A stretch of 64,000 nt of DNA from CAXMQS01 sp964195995 (GCA_964195995.1 CAXMQS010000074.1:47053-111052), one strand, 5' to 3'. Shown: positions 8,774 to 18,548, numbered from the stretch's first letter. A program made the numbers and translations. The notes: a model not told the origin generated them from the sequence alone.

Positions 8774-9784
8774 GTGCGTACCGCCGACTTCGCATACGAC
8801 CTTCCTGTCGAGTCCATCGCTCAAGAGCCGGTTGAGCCGCGCGATGCCTCTCGGTTGCTGGACTGTCGCGACATGACCGATCATCGCTTCTCGGACCTGC
8901 CATCGCTGTTGGCTGCCGGCGATCTCGTCGTCGTCAACCGCACCCGCGTGCGCCGCGCTCGGCTGCATGGCGTGCGCCAAGACACGGGTGGCGCGGTGGA
9001 GCTGTTGCTGTTGCGGAGTGACGGAGAGATCTGGTCGGCCCTGGCCAGGCCGAGCCGCCGACTCCGGCCCGGCGTCGTTATCGAGGTGGGCCCGCTGCAG
9101 GCAACCGTTGCTGCCGACCCAGTTGACGGAGTCATCGACGTCGAGTTGTCGACCAGCGATGGCGCGTCTGTCGAGGAGGCGATAGAGGCGCTCGGCGAGG
9201 TGCCCCTTCCGCCGTACTTCTCGGGAGCACTGTCAACCCCCGACCGCTATCAGACGATCTTCGCAAAGAAGACGGCTTCATCGGCAGCGCCGACGGCAGG
9301 ACTCCACTTTACGGAGCCCGTAGTCGCGGACCTCGAGGACAGGGGCATCGAGCTCGCCGAGATCGATCTCGAGGTGGGGCTCGACACCTTTCGGCCGATG
9401 TCGACCGAGGATGTCGCCGACCATGACATCCATACTGAGCGAGTCGAAGTAGGTGCCGAAGTGGCGACGGCGATAGCTGCAGCCCGCCGGCGGGGCGGCC
9501 GGGTCATCGCTGTCGGTACCACGGTCGTCAGAGCTCTCGAGTCGGCTGGAGACGGCTCGGGCAACGTCTCGGAGTTCGCAGGTGACACGGATCTCTTTAT
9601 CACCCCCGGCTATCAATTCGGAGTTGTCGACGGCCTCGTTACCAACTTCCATGTGCCGTCATCGACCCTGGTCGTCCTGATAGCGGCCTTCATGGGGGAG
9701 AAGTGGCGCCTGGCGTACGCGACGGCATTGGAGCGCGGTTATCGAATGCTGTCCTTCGGGGACGCCATGATGGTGTTCCGATGA
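8774..9784 (+). CDS. queA: tRNA preQ1(34) S-adenosylmethionine ribosyltransferase-isomerase QueA
   Basis: Transfers and isomerises the ribosyl part of S-adenosylmethionine onto preQ1-modified tRNA to form epoxyqueuosine. The 336-residue protein has the family landmarks: N-terminal DFAYDLPVESIAQEP, LVVVNRTRV, PLPPYF, SAAPTAGLHFT and the C-terminal VTNFHVPSSTL. GTG start 5 bases after ruvB. It is followed, overlapping, by tgt, the enzyme of the earlier step. Confidence 0.96.
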   Translation: MRTADFAYDLPVESIAQEPVEPRDASRLLDCRDMTDHRFSDLPSLLAAGDLVVVNRTRVRRARLHGVRQDTGGAVELLLLRSDGEIWSALARPSRRLRPGVVIEVGPLQATVAADPVDGVIDVELSTSDGASVEEAIEALGEVPLPPYFSGALSTPDRYQTIFAKKTASSAAPTAGLHFTEPVVADLEDRGIELAEIDLEVGLDTFRPMSTEDVADHDIHTERVEVGAEVATAIAAARRRGGRVIAVGTTVVRALESAGDGSGNVSEFAGDTDLFITPGYQFGVVDGLVTNFHVPSSTLVVLIAAFMGEKWRLAYATALERGYRMLSFGDAMMVFR

Positions 9785-10881
9785 ACTTCGTTGAACTCGC
9801 CACCAGCGCCAAGGCCAGACGAGGTCGCCTCGAGACGCCCCACGGCACCGTCGAGACACCAGCCTTCATGGCCGTCGGCACCCGCGGGGCAGTCCGCATG
9901 TTGGACTCGCGCGATCTGGCAGAGGCTGGCTCCGAGATGGTGTTGGCGAACACCTACCACCTCATGCTCCGCCCTGGGGCGGAGGTCGTCGCCGATCTCG
10001 GCGGCCTCCACGGGTTCATGGGCTGGCCCGGTCCGCTACTCACCGATTCGGGCGGGTACCAGGTGTTCTCTCTCGAGCCCGAGATCACCGAGGATGGCGC
10101 TCGGTTCCGCTCAACGTACGACGGCAATTCGATCTCGATGACCCCTGAGGAATCGATGCGTGTCCAGCAACTCCTGGGGGCGGACATAGCGATGGTTTTC
10201 GACGAACTCCTCGGCCTTCCCGCTGCCAGAGACATCGTCTGCGCAGCCATGGAGAGAACGCTGCGCTGGTCGCAGCGGGCTCAGGCCGCGCACACTCGGG
10301 AGGATCAGTCCCTCTTTGGTATCTGTCAAGGAGGTGTAGACCCGGACCTCCGGGCCGAAAGCGCTCGCCGCACCAGTGAGCTGGGTTTCGTCGGTTACGG
10401 AATTGGCGGTCTCTCCGTCGGTGAGCCGTCGCGCGATCGCGATATCGCACTCGACGCTTGTATCCCCGAGCTGCCGCGCGCAGCTCCGCGATACGTCATG
10501 GGTCTCGGAGATACAGAGGGGGTCCTGGCTGCCGTCGCCAGGGGTGCCGATCTCTTCGATTGCGTTTGGCCGACGCGCCTGGCGAGGCATGGCAAGGTCC
10601 TCAGCGCGACAGGTGACTTCTCCATCCGTAGGGCGGAGTTCGCGTCCGATGACACGCCCCTCGACCCCGACTGTGCCTGCCGCACCTGTGCTGTCTACTC
10701 ACGCGGCCACCTCCGCCATCTTCGCTTATCGGAGAAGATGAGCAGCATGCGTCCATTGTCGATACACAACCTGTACTACACCCTCGAGGTGATGGCCGGC
10801 GCTCGTAGGGCCATCGAAGAGGGCTCGTTCGGCGCTTTTCGCTCTGGAATCGTGGAAGCCAGAGCTTCTGGCGTCCAGTGA
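9781..10881 (+). CDS. tgt: Queuine/preQ1 tRNA-guanine transglycosylase
   Basis: Exchanges G34 for preQ1 in GUN anticodon tRNAs. 366 residues, TIM barrel. The general Asp is in LTDSGGYQVFS, the nucleophile Asp in LFDCVWPTR, and the zinc ligands are in the C-A-C-R-T-C cluster followed by a His about 25 residues on. The usual PTRNARNG is PTRLARHG here, a variant of the tRNA-binding segment that keeps the arginines. ATG 9781 overlaps the queA stop by 4 bases; the frame is open further upstream inside queA. Confidence 0.96.
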   Translation: MNFVELATSAKARRGRLETPHGTVETPAFMAVGTRGAVRMLDSRDLAEAGSEMVLANTYHLMLRPGAEVVADLGGLHGFMGWPGPLLTDSGGYQVFSLEPEITEDGARFRSTYDGNSISMTPEESMRVQQLLGADIAMVFDELLGLPAARDIVCAAMERTLRWSQRAQAAHTREDQSLFGICQGGVDPDLRAESARRTSELGFVGYGIGGLSVGEPSRDRDIALDACIPELPRAAPRYVMGLGDTEGVLAAVARGADLFDCVWPTRLARHGKVLSATGDFSIRRAEFASDDTPLDPDCACRTCAVYSRGHLRHLRLSEKMSSMRPLSIHNLYYTLEVMAGARRAIEEGSFGAFRSGIVEARASGVQ

Positions 10882-10928
10882 CGACCGCTACGATGCCGCT
10901 CGCCGCCCGTTTCCTGTTGGGATAACCG

Positions 10929-11246
10929 ATGCTGTCAATCTTCATACTCGCGCAGGAGTCCACCGACACCACTGCTCCGGGCTGGGTCGGGCCGGTCTTC
11001 TATGGCGTCATCTTTGCCGCCATCTTCTACTTCCTGATCTTGCGGCCGCAGCGATCGAGAGCTAGTCGCCATCGGAACCTCATGGGGTCGATGGCTATTG
11101 GCGACGAGATCAGGACGGCGGGGGGCATCTACGGCTTCGTGCGCGACCTCGATGACGAGTCGGCGGTGATCGAGGTCGAGGACGGCACCCGACTCCGGAT
11201 CGCCCGCGGAGCGATCGCAGCCAAGATCACAGCCACCGAGGAGTGA
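10929..11246 (+). CDS. yajC: Preprotein translocase accessory subunit YajC
   Basis: Small membrane protein of the SecDF-YajC complex. 105 residues: a short N-terminal segment, one transmembrane helix (about 22-40) ending in the conserved LILRPQR, and a cytoplasmic domain with MGSMAIGDEIRTAGGIYG. It lies one base before secD. Order tgt-yajC-secD-secF is widespread. Confidence 0.94.
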   Translation: MLSIFILAQESTDTTAPGWVGPVFYGVIFAAIFYFLILRPQRSRASRHRNLMGSMAIGDEIRTAGGIYGFVRDLDDESAVIEVEDGTRLRIARGAIAAKITATEE

Positions 11247-11247
11247 C

Positions 11248-12828
11248 ATGAGCCGGGGCCGCGCTGCCGTGATGGTGCTGGTAGTGCTCGCGGTGGCGTG
11301 GGGCGGCCTTGCTTTGACGCTGCTCGCGGACACCACGCCCGTGCTGGGTCTCGATCTTCAGGGCGGCTTCGCCGTGACGCTCGCCGCCCCCGAAGGCACT
11401 GACAAGGCGGTGTTGGAAAAGGCCGTCGAGATCATCCGTAACCGCATCGAATCCCTCGGCAATGTCCAAGAACCCGAGGTCGCAGTTTCGGGTGATAGCA
11501 ACATCACGGTGCAGCTTCCGGGTGTCACCAACAGGGAGCGTGCGCTAGATGCGGTGGGATCGACCGGAGAGCTGTCATTCCGGCCCGTTCTAGACATTGG
11601 GGCGTTCCCGGGTGTCTCACCGCTGTTCGAGGAGGCCCTCTTGAACGCCCCGCCGCCGGCGACCACCACGGTGCCGCCGACGACGGTCGCGGGAGACACC
11701 ACCACCACAACCGTCGCGGGAGATACCACCACGACTACCACTTCGACCACCGTTCCTGACCCGCTCGCCGATGTAGTCATCCCGCCCGGGGTCGATCCGG
11801 AAACAGGCATCACCATCGTCGACGATCCAGAGGCATCCGCCTATTTGGTGGAGCCAACGTCGGGCCTGATCTACTTCGTTGGAGACGCGCTCGTGCTGGG
11901 TTCGGACATCACCAACGCCTCGGCGGGCAATCAAGGACAGGGCTGGGTCGTCGACCCGGACTTCACATCGGCGGGCGCTCGCAAGTTCGAGGAGGCCACC
12001 CGCCAACTCGCGGCATTCCCGGTTGGGTCGGACCAGCGCCGCTTCGCCATCGTCTTGGACGGTGAAGTTGTCTCGGCACCGACCATCGCCGAGGGCGTCA
12101 CTGCCGAGGAGGGGCTCGACGCGGGCCAAGTTCAGATCACTATCGGCTTTGGGAACGAGGACCCCCAGGCCGAGGCCGAGGACCTGGCGACGGTGCTGCG
12201 TTACGGTGCCTTGCCCGTCGTCTTCGAGCGGTCCCGGGTTGATTCGGTGTCTGCCACCCTCGGTGAGGACTCTCTGCAGGCGGGACTCATCGCAGGTTTC
12301 GGGGGTCTCCTCCTCGTGGCCTTGGCGATGGTCGCCTACTACCGGGCGCTGGGCCTCATCGCCGTTGTCGGGCTCACCGTTTTCGGGTCACTCCTGTTCG
12401 TCGAGTTCTCGCTCCTCGGCGCCCTGCAGGGCCAGACGCTGACATTGTCAGGGGTGGCGGGCGTCATCGTGTCTGTCGGCATTACCTCCGATAGCTACAT
12501 CGTGTACTTCGAACGAGTCAAGGAAGACGTTCGCCATGGCCGGACCTTGCGTTCGGCGGTCGATCACGCCTTCCCTCGAGCGTTTCGAACGATCCTCACC
12601 GCAGACACAGTTTCGATCGCTGCCGCCATCTTGCTGTACACCCTGGCTGCCGCTCAGGTGCGGGGCTTCGCTCTGGCACTGGGTATCGCCACCGTTACGG
12701 ACGTGATCATCGCCTACTACTTCACGAGACCGGCGGCGGCCTTTGTCGTTAGGGGACGTCTCGGTGACGGTGGGACGCTGAGCATTCGAGGCGCCGCCGG
12801 TCATCCCACTGTTGAGGCAACGTCATGA
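11248..12828 (+). CDS. secD: Protein translocase subunit SecD
   Basis: RND-type membrane subunit that uses the proton gradient to pull exported proteins from SecYEG. 526 residues: TM1 near the N-terminus, the conserved LGLDLQGG just after it, the P1 head domain, and five C-terminal helices with RSRVDSVSATLGEDSL before TM2. Residues about 134-172 are a Thr/Val/Pro-rich insertion in the extracellular head, encoded partly by a 27-bp tandem repeat. ATG start, ATGA overlap with secF. Confidence 0.95.
   Translation: MSRGRAAVMVLVVLAVAWGGLALTLLADTTPVLGLDLQGGFAVTLAAPEGTDKAVLEKAVEIIRNRIESLGNVQEPEVAVSGDSNITVQLPGVTNRERALDAVGSTGELSFRPVLDIGAFPGVSPLFEEALLNAPPPATTTVPPTTVAGDTTTTTVAGDTTTTTTSTTVPDPLADVVIPPGVDPETGITIVDDPEASAYLVEPTSGLIYFVGDALVLGSDITNASAGNQGQGWVVDPDFTSAGARKFEEATRQLAAFPVGSDQRRFAIVLDGEVVSAPTIAEGVTAEEGLDAGQVQITIGFGNEDPQAEAEDLATVLRYGALPVVFERSRVDSVSATLGEDSLQAGLIAGFGGLLLVALAMVAYYRALGLIAVVGLTVFGSLLFVEFSLLGALQGQTLTLSGVAGVIVSVGITSDSYIVYFERVKEDVRHGRTLRSAVDHAFPRAFRTILTADTVSIAAAILLYTLAAAQVRGFALALGIATVTDVIIAYYFTRPAAAFVVRGRLGDGGTLSIRGAAGHPTVEATS
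11686..11739 (+). repeat. 27-bp tandem repeat x2 inside secD
   Basis: Two adjacent copies (11686-11712 and 11713-11739) differ at a few third positions. Each encodes VAGDTTTTT or close to it. They make up part of the Thr-rich extracellular insertion of SecD. Confidence 0.8.
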
Positions 12829-13907
12829 GCCTGGCGGGGCGTCTCTATCGGGCTGAGACGACCTTCGACTTCGTTGGTAATCGCCGCCGCTGGCTGGCGA
12901 TCTCGAGCGTGCTCTTGCTGTTATCGATCGGATCGCTGGCGACCCGCCAGCTCAACCTCAGCGTTGACTTTGAAGGGGGCACTGTCGTCGAGGTAGAGAA
13001 CCCCGCCGGCGCCGACGTCGCCGACGTCAACGACGCTCTCTCGTCCATCGGTCGCGCCGGCGACACGGTGCAGCTGGTGGGCGGGGGCACGGGGATCCGG
13101 GTGCAGACGGCAGATCTGACCGTCGAAGTCGAAGACAGGCTCATTGCAGCCATCGCCGGCGTGGCCGGCGTCGAGGTGAACGACGCCAGTGTCGAGTCTG
13201 TAGGTCCGACCTTCGGCGATGAGGTGGCGCGATCTGCGCTCCGGGCGTTGATCGTGTTCATCGTGGTGATAGCCGTCTTCATATCCTTCCGTTTCGAGTG
13301 GCGAATGGCGGCGGCGGCGCTGGCGGCTCTCCTTCACGACCTCGTGATCACCGCCGGCGTCTACTCGATCATCGGGTTCGAAGTGACGCCGGCAACGGTG
13401 GTCGCCGTCCTCACGATCCTCGGCTACTCGCTCTACGACAGCGTTGTCGTGTTCGACAAGGTGCTCGAGGAGATCGATTACTACGGCGATGAGCGCTCCA
13501 TTGGAGACATCGTGAACCTGTCGATGAACCTCGTGCTGATGCGTTCGATCAACACCTCCTTGACCTCGCTGCTGCCGGTCGGAAGCCTTCTGTTCGTCGG
13601 GTCGTATCTCCTGGGTGCCGCCACGCTGAGGGAGTTCGCGCTGGCACTGTTCGTCGGTATCGCCGCCGGCACCTACTCGTCGATCTTCGTTGCCTCGCCG
13701 CTGGTCGCCGTCTGGAAGTCGAAGGAGGAGCAGTGGCAGCGGGTGGATCGCAAGTTGGCTCGTAAGGCAAGCGACGAAGCGGACGCCGCCAGGGTGGCCG
13801 CCGGGACCGAGAGCGAGCGCCCCCCGTCGCGGGCTCTGGATTCCGCAGGACGACAAGCTACGGGCGCCATCGCGCGTCCTCCGAAGCGTCGTAAGCGCAA
13901 GCGGTAG
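12825..13907 (+). CDS. secF: Protein translocase subunit SecF
   Basis: Partner of SecD. 360 residues with an N-terminal helix, LSVDFEGGTVVEV (the SecF version of the D-x-x-GG motif), the small P4 domain, and five C-terminal helices including LGYSLYDSVVVFDKVLE. The C-terminal about 50 residues are basic and Arg/Lys-rich (ends PPKRRKRKR), a cytoplasmic tail common in actinobacterial SecF. Confidence 0.95.
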   Translation: MSLAGRLYRAETTFDFVGNRRRWLAISSVLLLLSIGSLATRQLNLSVDFEGGTVVEVENPAGADVADVNDALSSIGRAGDTVQLVGGGTGIRVQTADLTVEVEDRLIAAIAGVAGVEVNDASVESVGPTFGDEVARSALRALIVFIVVIAVFISFRFEWRMAAAALAALLHDLVITAGVYSIIGFEVTPATVVAVLTILGYSLYDSVVVFDKVLEEIDYYGDERSIGDIVNLSMNLVLMRSINTSLTSLLPVGSLLFVGSYLLGAATLREFALALFVGIAAGTYSSIFVASPLVAVWKSKEEQWQRVDRKLARKASDEADAARVAAGTESERPPSRALDSAGRQATGAIARPPKRRKRKR

Positions 13908-13917
13908 AGTGCCTCCA

Positions 13918-14451
13918 GTGAGCGACTTCGACTTCAAGGCCCTTGTCCGAGATGTGCCTGACTATCCAGAGCCAGGCGTCGTCTTCAAGGACATAACGCC
14001 CATACTCGCAGACGCGGAAGCGCTTGATGCGGGGGTCGATGGATTGGCAGCCCCGTATGCCGACATCGGAATCACTCGGGTTGCCGGAATCGAGGCAAGG
14101 GGATTCATCTTCGGAGTGCCCGTCGCTAGACGCCTCGGCGTCGGATTCGTTCCGGTACGCAAGCCGGGGAAACTTCCGTATTCCGTAGAGAGCGAGGAGT
14201 ACACCCTTGAGTACGGCACGGATCGGCTCGAGATCCATTCGGACGCCTTGATCCCGGGTGATCGAGTTCTGATCATCGACGATGTCCTGGCAACGGGTGG
14301 CACTGCAGCGGCAGCGGTGAGGCTCATCAGGCGCCTCGGCGCAGAAGTCGCCGGTGTCGCGGTGCTGATCGAGCTGAGCTTTCTCGAGGGACGCAAGCTG
14401 ATCCCGGACGACGTGCCTCTTACCACGCTCGTCACTTATGACGCCCCCTGA
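13918..14451 (+). CDS. apt: Adenine phosphoribosyltransferase
   Basis: Salvages adenine to AMP with PRPP. About 177 residues: DYPEPGVVFKDITPIL near the N-terminus, the adenine loop IEARGFIFG, and the PRPP loop LIIDDVLATGGTA. GTG 13918 is my choice; an in-frame GTG at 13909 (three codons longer) is equally possible since only GGTAGAG precedes both. The frame remains open into secF but the extension is not family-like. In many actinobacteria apt sits exactly between secF and rel, as here. Confidence 0.93.
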   Translation: MSDFDFKALVRDVPDYPEPGVVFKDITPILADAEALDAGVDGLAAPYADIGITRVAGIEARGFIFGVPVARRLGVGFVPVRKPGKLPYSVESEEYTLEYGTDRLEIHSDALIPGDRVLIIDDVLATGGTAAAAVRLIRRLGAEVAGVAVLIELSFLEGRKLIPDDVPLTTLVTYDAP

Positions 14452-16612
14452 CCAGCGTCTGGGCGACGCTGCGGTAGCCGACTTCGACACCCTCCTCGCC
14501 ACGTTCGCCGCCAATCACCCTGAAGCCGACGACGCTCTTCTGCGCCGGGCCTACGAGCTCGCAGAAGGAATGCATGCTGGGCAGATGCGCAAGAGTGGCG
14601 AGGCCTTCATCAACCACCCGTTAACGGTCGCCATCATCCTCGCTGAGTACGGCATGGATACGGACACCATTGCCGCGGCCCTGCTCCACGACACCGTCGA
14701 GGACACGGATCTAACCCTGGATGAGGTTCGAGAGGAGTTCGGAGATGAGGTCGCCAACCTGACCGACGGAGTGACCAAGCTTGACCGCCTCGAGTTCGAC
14801 TCGTCCGAGGAACAGCAAGCCGCCACGATTCGAAAGATGGTGGTGGCCATGGCGGCCGACGTCAGGGTGTTGCTCATCAAGTTGGCCGACCGGATGCACA
14901 ACATCCGGACCCTGTGGGCGCTGTCTCCAGAGAAGCAGGAACGCGTCGCCAGGGAGTCGCTTGAGATCTACGCGCCGCTTGCCCACCGCCTCGGCGTGCA
15001 GGACATCAAGCATGAGATGGAAGACCGGTGCTTCGCGATCCTTTACCCCAAGCGCAATACAGAGATCGAGCAACTGATGGCTGCCAGGGCTCCGCAGCAA
15101 GAGGCCCTGATAGAAAAGGCCATACTTGCGGTTAACGACGCCTTGGGTGAGCATGCCATCAAGGCTGTGACCACCGGGCGACCCAAGCATCCGTTCTCGA
15201 TCTATCGCAAGATGATCGACAGCGCTGGATCGTTCGACGAGATCCACGACATCATCGGCATCCGGCTCGTCGTCGACGATGTCAAGGATTGCTACGCCGC
15301 ACTGGGGACGGTGCACACGTTGTGGCCACCGATCTCAGGACGCTTCAAGGACTACATCGCGATGCCGAAGTTCAACCTATATCAGAGCTTGCACACGACC
15401 GTTGTCGGGCCGGACGGCAAGCCTCTCGAGGTGCAGATCCGGACCACGGAGATGGACGAACGAGCCGAGTACGGAATCGCCGCGCATTGGCGTTACAAGG
15501 AGGGCGACGGCGACGACCTACGTTGGATCAGCGACATCCGCTTCCTCCAGGACGAGTATCCGGACCCCTCGGAGTTCCTCGCCAACCTCAAGATCGACCT
15601 CTACCAGGATGAAGTCTTCGTCTTGACGCCGGGAGGGGATGTCATCAACCTGCCTAAGGGAGCGACGCCCGTCGACTTCGCCTATTCGATCCACACCGAT
15701 GTCGGGCATGCCTGCGTCGGCGCCAAGGTGAACGGAAGACTCGTGCCGCTTTCCACCGAGTTGGACTCTGGCGACATCGTCGAGGTGATGACTTCGAAGA
15801 GCCCAGACGCCCATCCGTCGCGAGATTGGCTCGGTTTCGTCAAATCCACCCGCGCCGCCGCCAAGATCCGCCAGTGGTTCACGAAGGAGCGCCGCGAGGA
15901 AGCACTGGCAAATGGACGGGAGGCCATCACCGAGGCTCTTCGCCGTGAGGGCCTCGGCCTGAGCGCCAATGAACGAGATGAGGCCCTCTTGGCAGTGGCC
16001 AAAGCTATGAGCTTTCAAAGCATCGAAGCCCTCTTCGTCGCAGTAGGCGACGGCAAGGCGGCGTCGGAGAGCGTCGTCAACCGGCTTCTTCGCATCGTGA
16101 GGCCGACAGTCGAAGCAGAGCCCGACGAGGTGCCGGCACCTCCAACGCCGACGCACCGGTCTTCTGGCGGCATAGTGGTTGAAGGGCTAGACGACATGCT
16201 CGTGAACATCGCTCGCTGCTGCGCGCCTGTCCCTGGCGACGGTCTGGTCGGCTTCGTCACAGTCGGCAGAGGGGTGTCGGTTCACCGTGCGGATTGCACC
16301 AACATCGCATCCCTTGGCGAGAAGGCGGAGCGCATGATCGAGGTCACCTGGGATCCGACCACGGCCGGGTCCTTCACCGTGTGGATACAGGTCGAGGCGC
16401 TCGATCGACCCAAGCTGCTCCGGGACGTGACCGCCATCATCGGCGATCAGGGAGCCAACATCGTCGCCTCCTCATCTTCTTCCAGTCCGGATCGGATCGC
16501 CATCCTCCGTTACGAAGTCGAGCTCGGCGACACCGAGCAACTGGATAGGTTGCTGGCCGATCTGCGCGGCGCCGAGGGGGTCATGGACGCCCATCGGCTC
16601 TTCACACACTGA
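14438..16612 (+). CDS. rel: Bifunctional (p)ppGpp synthetase/hydrolase Rel
   Basis: Stringent-response enzyme. 724 residues in the canonical order: HD hydrolase (HDTVED near 89-94), synthetase (KDYIAMPKFNLYQSLHTT), TGS (about 390-450), a helical/zinc-finger region with CCAPVPGD, and a C-terminal ACT domain. The residues needed for both activities appear present, so it is likely bifunctional like other actinobacterial Rel proteins. The ATG lies 14 bases inside the apt end. Confidence 0.96.
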   Translation: MTPPDQRLGDAAVADFDTLLATFAANHPEADDALLRRAYELAEGMHAGQMRKSGEAFINHPLTVAIILAEYGMDTDTIAAALLHDTVEDTDLTLDEVREEFGDEVANLTDGVTKLDRLEFDSSEEQQAATIRKMVVAMAADVRVLLIKLADRMHNIRTLWALSPEKQERVARESLEIYAPLAHRLGVQDIKHEMEDRCFAILYPKRNTEIEQLMAARAPQQEALIEKAILAVNDALGEHAIKAVTTGRPKHPFSIYRKMIDSAGSFDEIHDIIGIRLVVDDVKDCYAALGTVHTLWPPISGRFKDYIAMPKFNLYQSLHTTVVGPDGKPLEVQIRTTEMDERAEYGIAAHWRYKEGDGDDLRWISDIRFLQDEYPDPSEFLANLKIDLYQDEVFVLTPGGDVINLPKGATPVDFAYSIHTDVGHACVGAKVNGRLVPLSTELDSGDIVEVMTSKSPDAHPSRDWLGFVKSTRAAAKIRQWFTKERREEALANGREAITEALRREGLGLSANERDEALLAVAKAMSFQSIEALFVAVGDGKAASESVVNRLLRIVRPTVEAEPDEVPAPPTPTHRSSGGIVVEGLDDMLVNIARCCAPVPGDGLVGFVTVGRGVSVHRADCTNIASLGEKAERMIEVTWDPTTAGSFTVWIQVEALDRPKLLRDVTAIIGDQGANIVASSSSSSPDRIAILRYEVELGDTEQLDRLLADLRGAEGVMDAHRLFTH

Positions 16613-16615
16613 CTT

Positions 16616-16650
16616 TTGACTAAAGAAAACGCAGAAAGTAGTCGATAACT
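16616..16650 (+). promoter_or_regulatory. Possible promoter before the MBL hydrolase-hisS-aspS unit
   Basis: A short AT-rich gap follows rel. TTGACT at 16616 resembles a -35 box. The best -10 at 17-base spacing (TAGTCG, 16639) is weak, and the better GATAACT at 16644 is spaced too far. Listed because it is the only non-coding break in this stretch. Confidence 0.3.
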
Positions 16651-16686
16651 AACATTGTGCCCACGGGCCGCCCCTAGCCTCTCCGG

Positions 16687-17331
16687 GTGCTGATCGATCG
16701 AGAATCCTTGTGGCTGGCTGAGACCAATACCTACGTCATAGCCAACGAGGCAGGTGGGCCCGCCATCATCGTTGACGCTCCGCCGGATCCCGCCGCAGTC
16801 GTCAAGCTCCTCGAGAAGCACGACCTGATCGCGACGGCGCTACTGATCACCCACGGTCACATCGATCACATCGGAGGAGCTGGGGGCGTCGTCTCCAGCA
16901 CCGGGATCACCGCCTACCTCCATCCCGATGACGACTGGCTGGCGCAAGATCTCATGACTCAGGTGAGGCTTCTGTTCGGTGACGCGGCGCCGGGGGAGTT
17001 CGCTCGGCCACAGGCATACACCGATCTCGCGGACGGACAGGTGCTCGAGATCGGCGGTCTTAGCGTTGAGGTACTGCACACGCCAGGTCATACCCCAGGG
17101 CACTGCTGCTTCCGTGTTGGCGAAGTGCTGTTCTCGGGCGACCAACTGTTCGCCGGCTCCATCGGTCGGACCGACCTCCCGGGTGGTGACTACGAGACGC
17201 TCATGGAGAGCATGCGCAACAAGGTGATGACCCTGCCCGACGAAACCGAAGTCCTTCCTGGGCACGGACCGGCCACTACGCTTGCCCGCGAGCGGCGCTC
17301 CAACCCCTTTCTCCAGGATCTGAATCTGTGA
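16687..17331 (+). CDS. MBL-fold hydrolase, glyoxalase II-like
   Basis: 214-residue metallo-beta-lactamase fold protein. The dinuclear metal motif THGHIDHIGG is near residue 55, followed by HTPGHTPGHCC, FSGDQLFAGSIGR and a C-terminal PGHGPAT that supplies the remaining ligands. This pattern is the YcbL/glyoxalase II-like group, often acting on glutathione- or other thiol-esters. In many actinobacteria it sits between rel and hisS. The substrate is not known. GTG start; TGA overlaps the hisS GTG. Confidence 0.88.
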   Translation: MLIDRESLWLAETNTYVIANEAGGPAIIVDAPPDPAAVVKLLEKHDLIATALLITHGHIDHIGGAGGVVSSTGITAYLHPDDDWLAQDLMTQVRLLFGDAAPGEFARPQAYTDLADGQVLEIGGLSVEVLHTPGHTPGHCCFRVGEVLFSGDQLFAGSIGRTDLPGGDYETLMESMRNKVMTLPDETEVLPGHGPATTLARERRSNPFLQDLNL

Positions 17332-18548
17332 CATTCCGTGTCCCCAAGGGGACAGATGACATCATGCCCCCAGCCTCCCGCAGGTGGCGGCGCGTCCTGA
17401 GGCTGTTCGACGAGTTGGCAGAGCGCTATGGCTACGAACTCGTCATGACGCCTGTGTTCGAGGCGACCGAGCTCTTCTCTCGCGGCGTCGGCGAGTCGAC
17501 AGACGTTGTCCAGAAGCAGATGTACACATGGGACGACAAGGCGGGTCGTTCGATGACGCTGCGCCCGGAGGCGACGGCCCCTGTGGTCCGGGCCTACCTC
17601 AACGGCGGAGGCCGCGGCGTCGCCAAATACGCGTACTCGGGTCCCATGTTCCGTTATGAACAGCCCCAGGCTGGCCGCCGCCGCCAGTTCTGGCAGGTCG
17701 GCGTGGAGTACCTGGGAGAGGACTCACCAATTGCCGACGTCGAGGTGATAGAGCTCGGTTATCGCTTCTACACCGAGGCGGGTATCCCGGATGTGTCCGT
17801 TCAGCTGAACTCGATCGGCGACGCAGAATCAAGAGCTGCCTACAGAACGATCCTCGTCGACTACCTGGAGACACGCCGCGACCGCCTGAGCGAGGATTCG
17901 CAAAGACGCCTGGCAACGAACCCGTTGCGAGTCCTTGACTCCAACCTCGATACGGCAGAAGTGGCAGATGCCCCCTCGCCGGTTGACCACCTCAGCCCTG
18001 CGAGCGCGGCTCACTTCTCCAGTGTCAAGGCCGGGCTCACGGACCGTGGCGTCCCATTCGTTGAGGCGCCGCGAGTCGTTAGAGGTCTCGACTACTACAC
18101 GCGAACGGTGTTCGAGTACACCGCCGCTTCGTATGGCGTCGCCCAGGATTCGCTCGGGGGTGGTGGGCGTTATGACGGATTGGCCGGTCAACTCGGGGGA
18201 GCCGAGGTGCCTGGTGTCGGGTTCTCTCTCGGAATCGATCGCGTGGTCCTTGCTCTCGGCGATGCCGAGGAACCGCCCTCCCTCGATGCATTCGTGGTGG
18301 CCGTGACTGAGCAGGATCACGCCGAAGCTCAAGCCGTGCTCGCTCGATTGCGGGCGAGCACGATCAGAGCGGACAGCCTTGCCCGCGTCGCCAGCGTGAA
18401 GGCGCAGCTGAAGGCTGCGAACCGCAGTGGCGCCGAATGGGTTGTGAGGGTGGGGGACCGACCGGGGAAGGTGACGGCTAGGTCAATGAAGGACGGGACA
18501 CAAGAAGTGGTAGAGATAGCAGAGGTCGTTGCATGGCTGACCCAGTGA
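17328..18548 (+). CDS. hisS: Histidyl-tRNA synthetase
   Basis: Class II synthetase, 406 residues. N-terminal PKGTDDIMP, motif 2 FRYEQPQAGRRRQF, the histidine-A peptide VRGLDYYTRTVFE, motif 3 GFSLGIDRV, and a short anticodon-binding domain. GTG start overlapping the preceding stop (GTGA). The 3' end overlaps aspS by 16 bases. Confidence 0.97.
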   Translation: MTFRVPKGTDDIMPPASRRWRRVLRLFDELAERYGYELVMTPVFEATELFSRGVGESTDVVQKQMYTWDDKAGRSMTLRPEATAPVVRAYLNGGGRGVAKYAYSGPMFRYEQPQAGRRRQFWQVGVEYLGEDSPIADVEVIELGYRFYTEAGIPDVSVQLNSIGDAESRAAYRTILVDYLETRRDRLSEDSQRRLATNPLRVLDSNLDTAEVADAPSPVDHLSPASAAHFSSVKAGLTDRGVPFVEAPRVVRGLDYYTRTVFEYTAASYGVAQDSLGGGGRYDGLAGQLGGAEVPGVGFSLGIDRVVLALGDAEEPPSLDAFVVAVTEQDHAEAQAVLARLRASTIRADSLARVASVKAQLKAANRSGAEWVVRVGDRPGKVTARSMKDGTQEVVEIAEVVAWLTQ

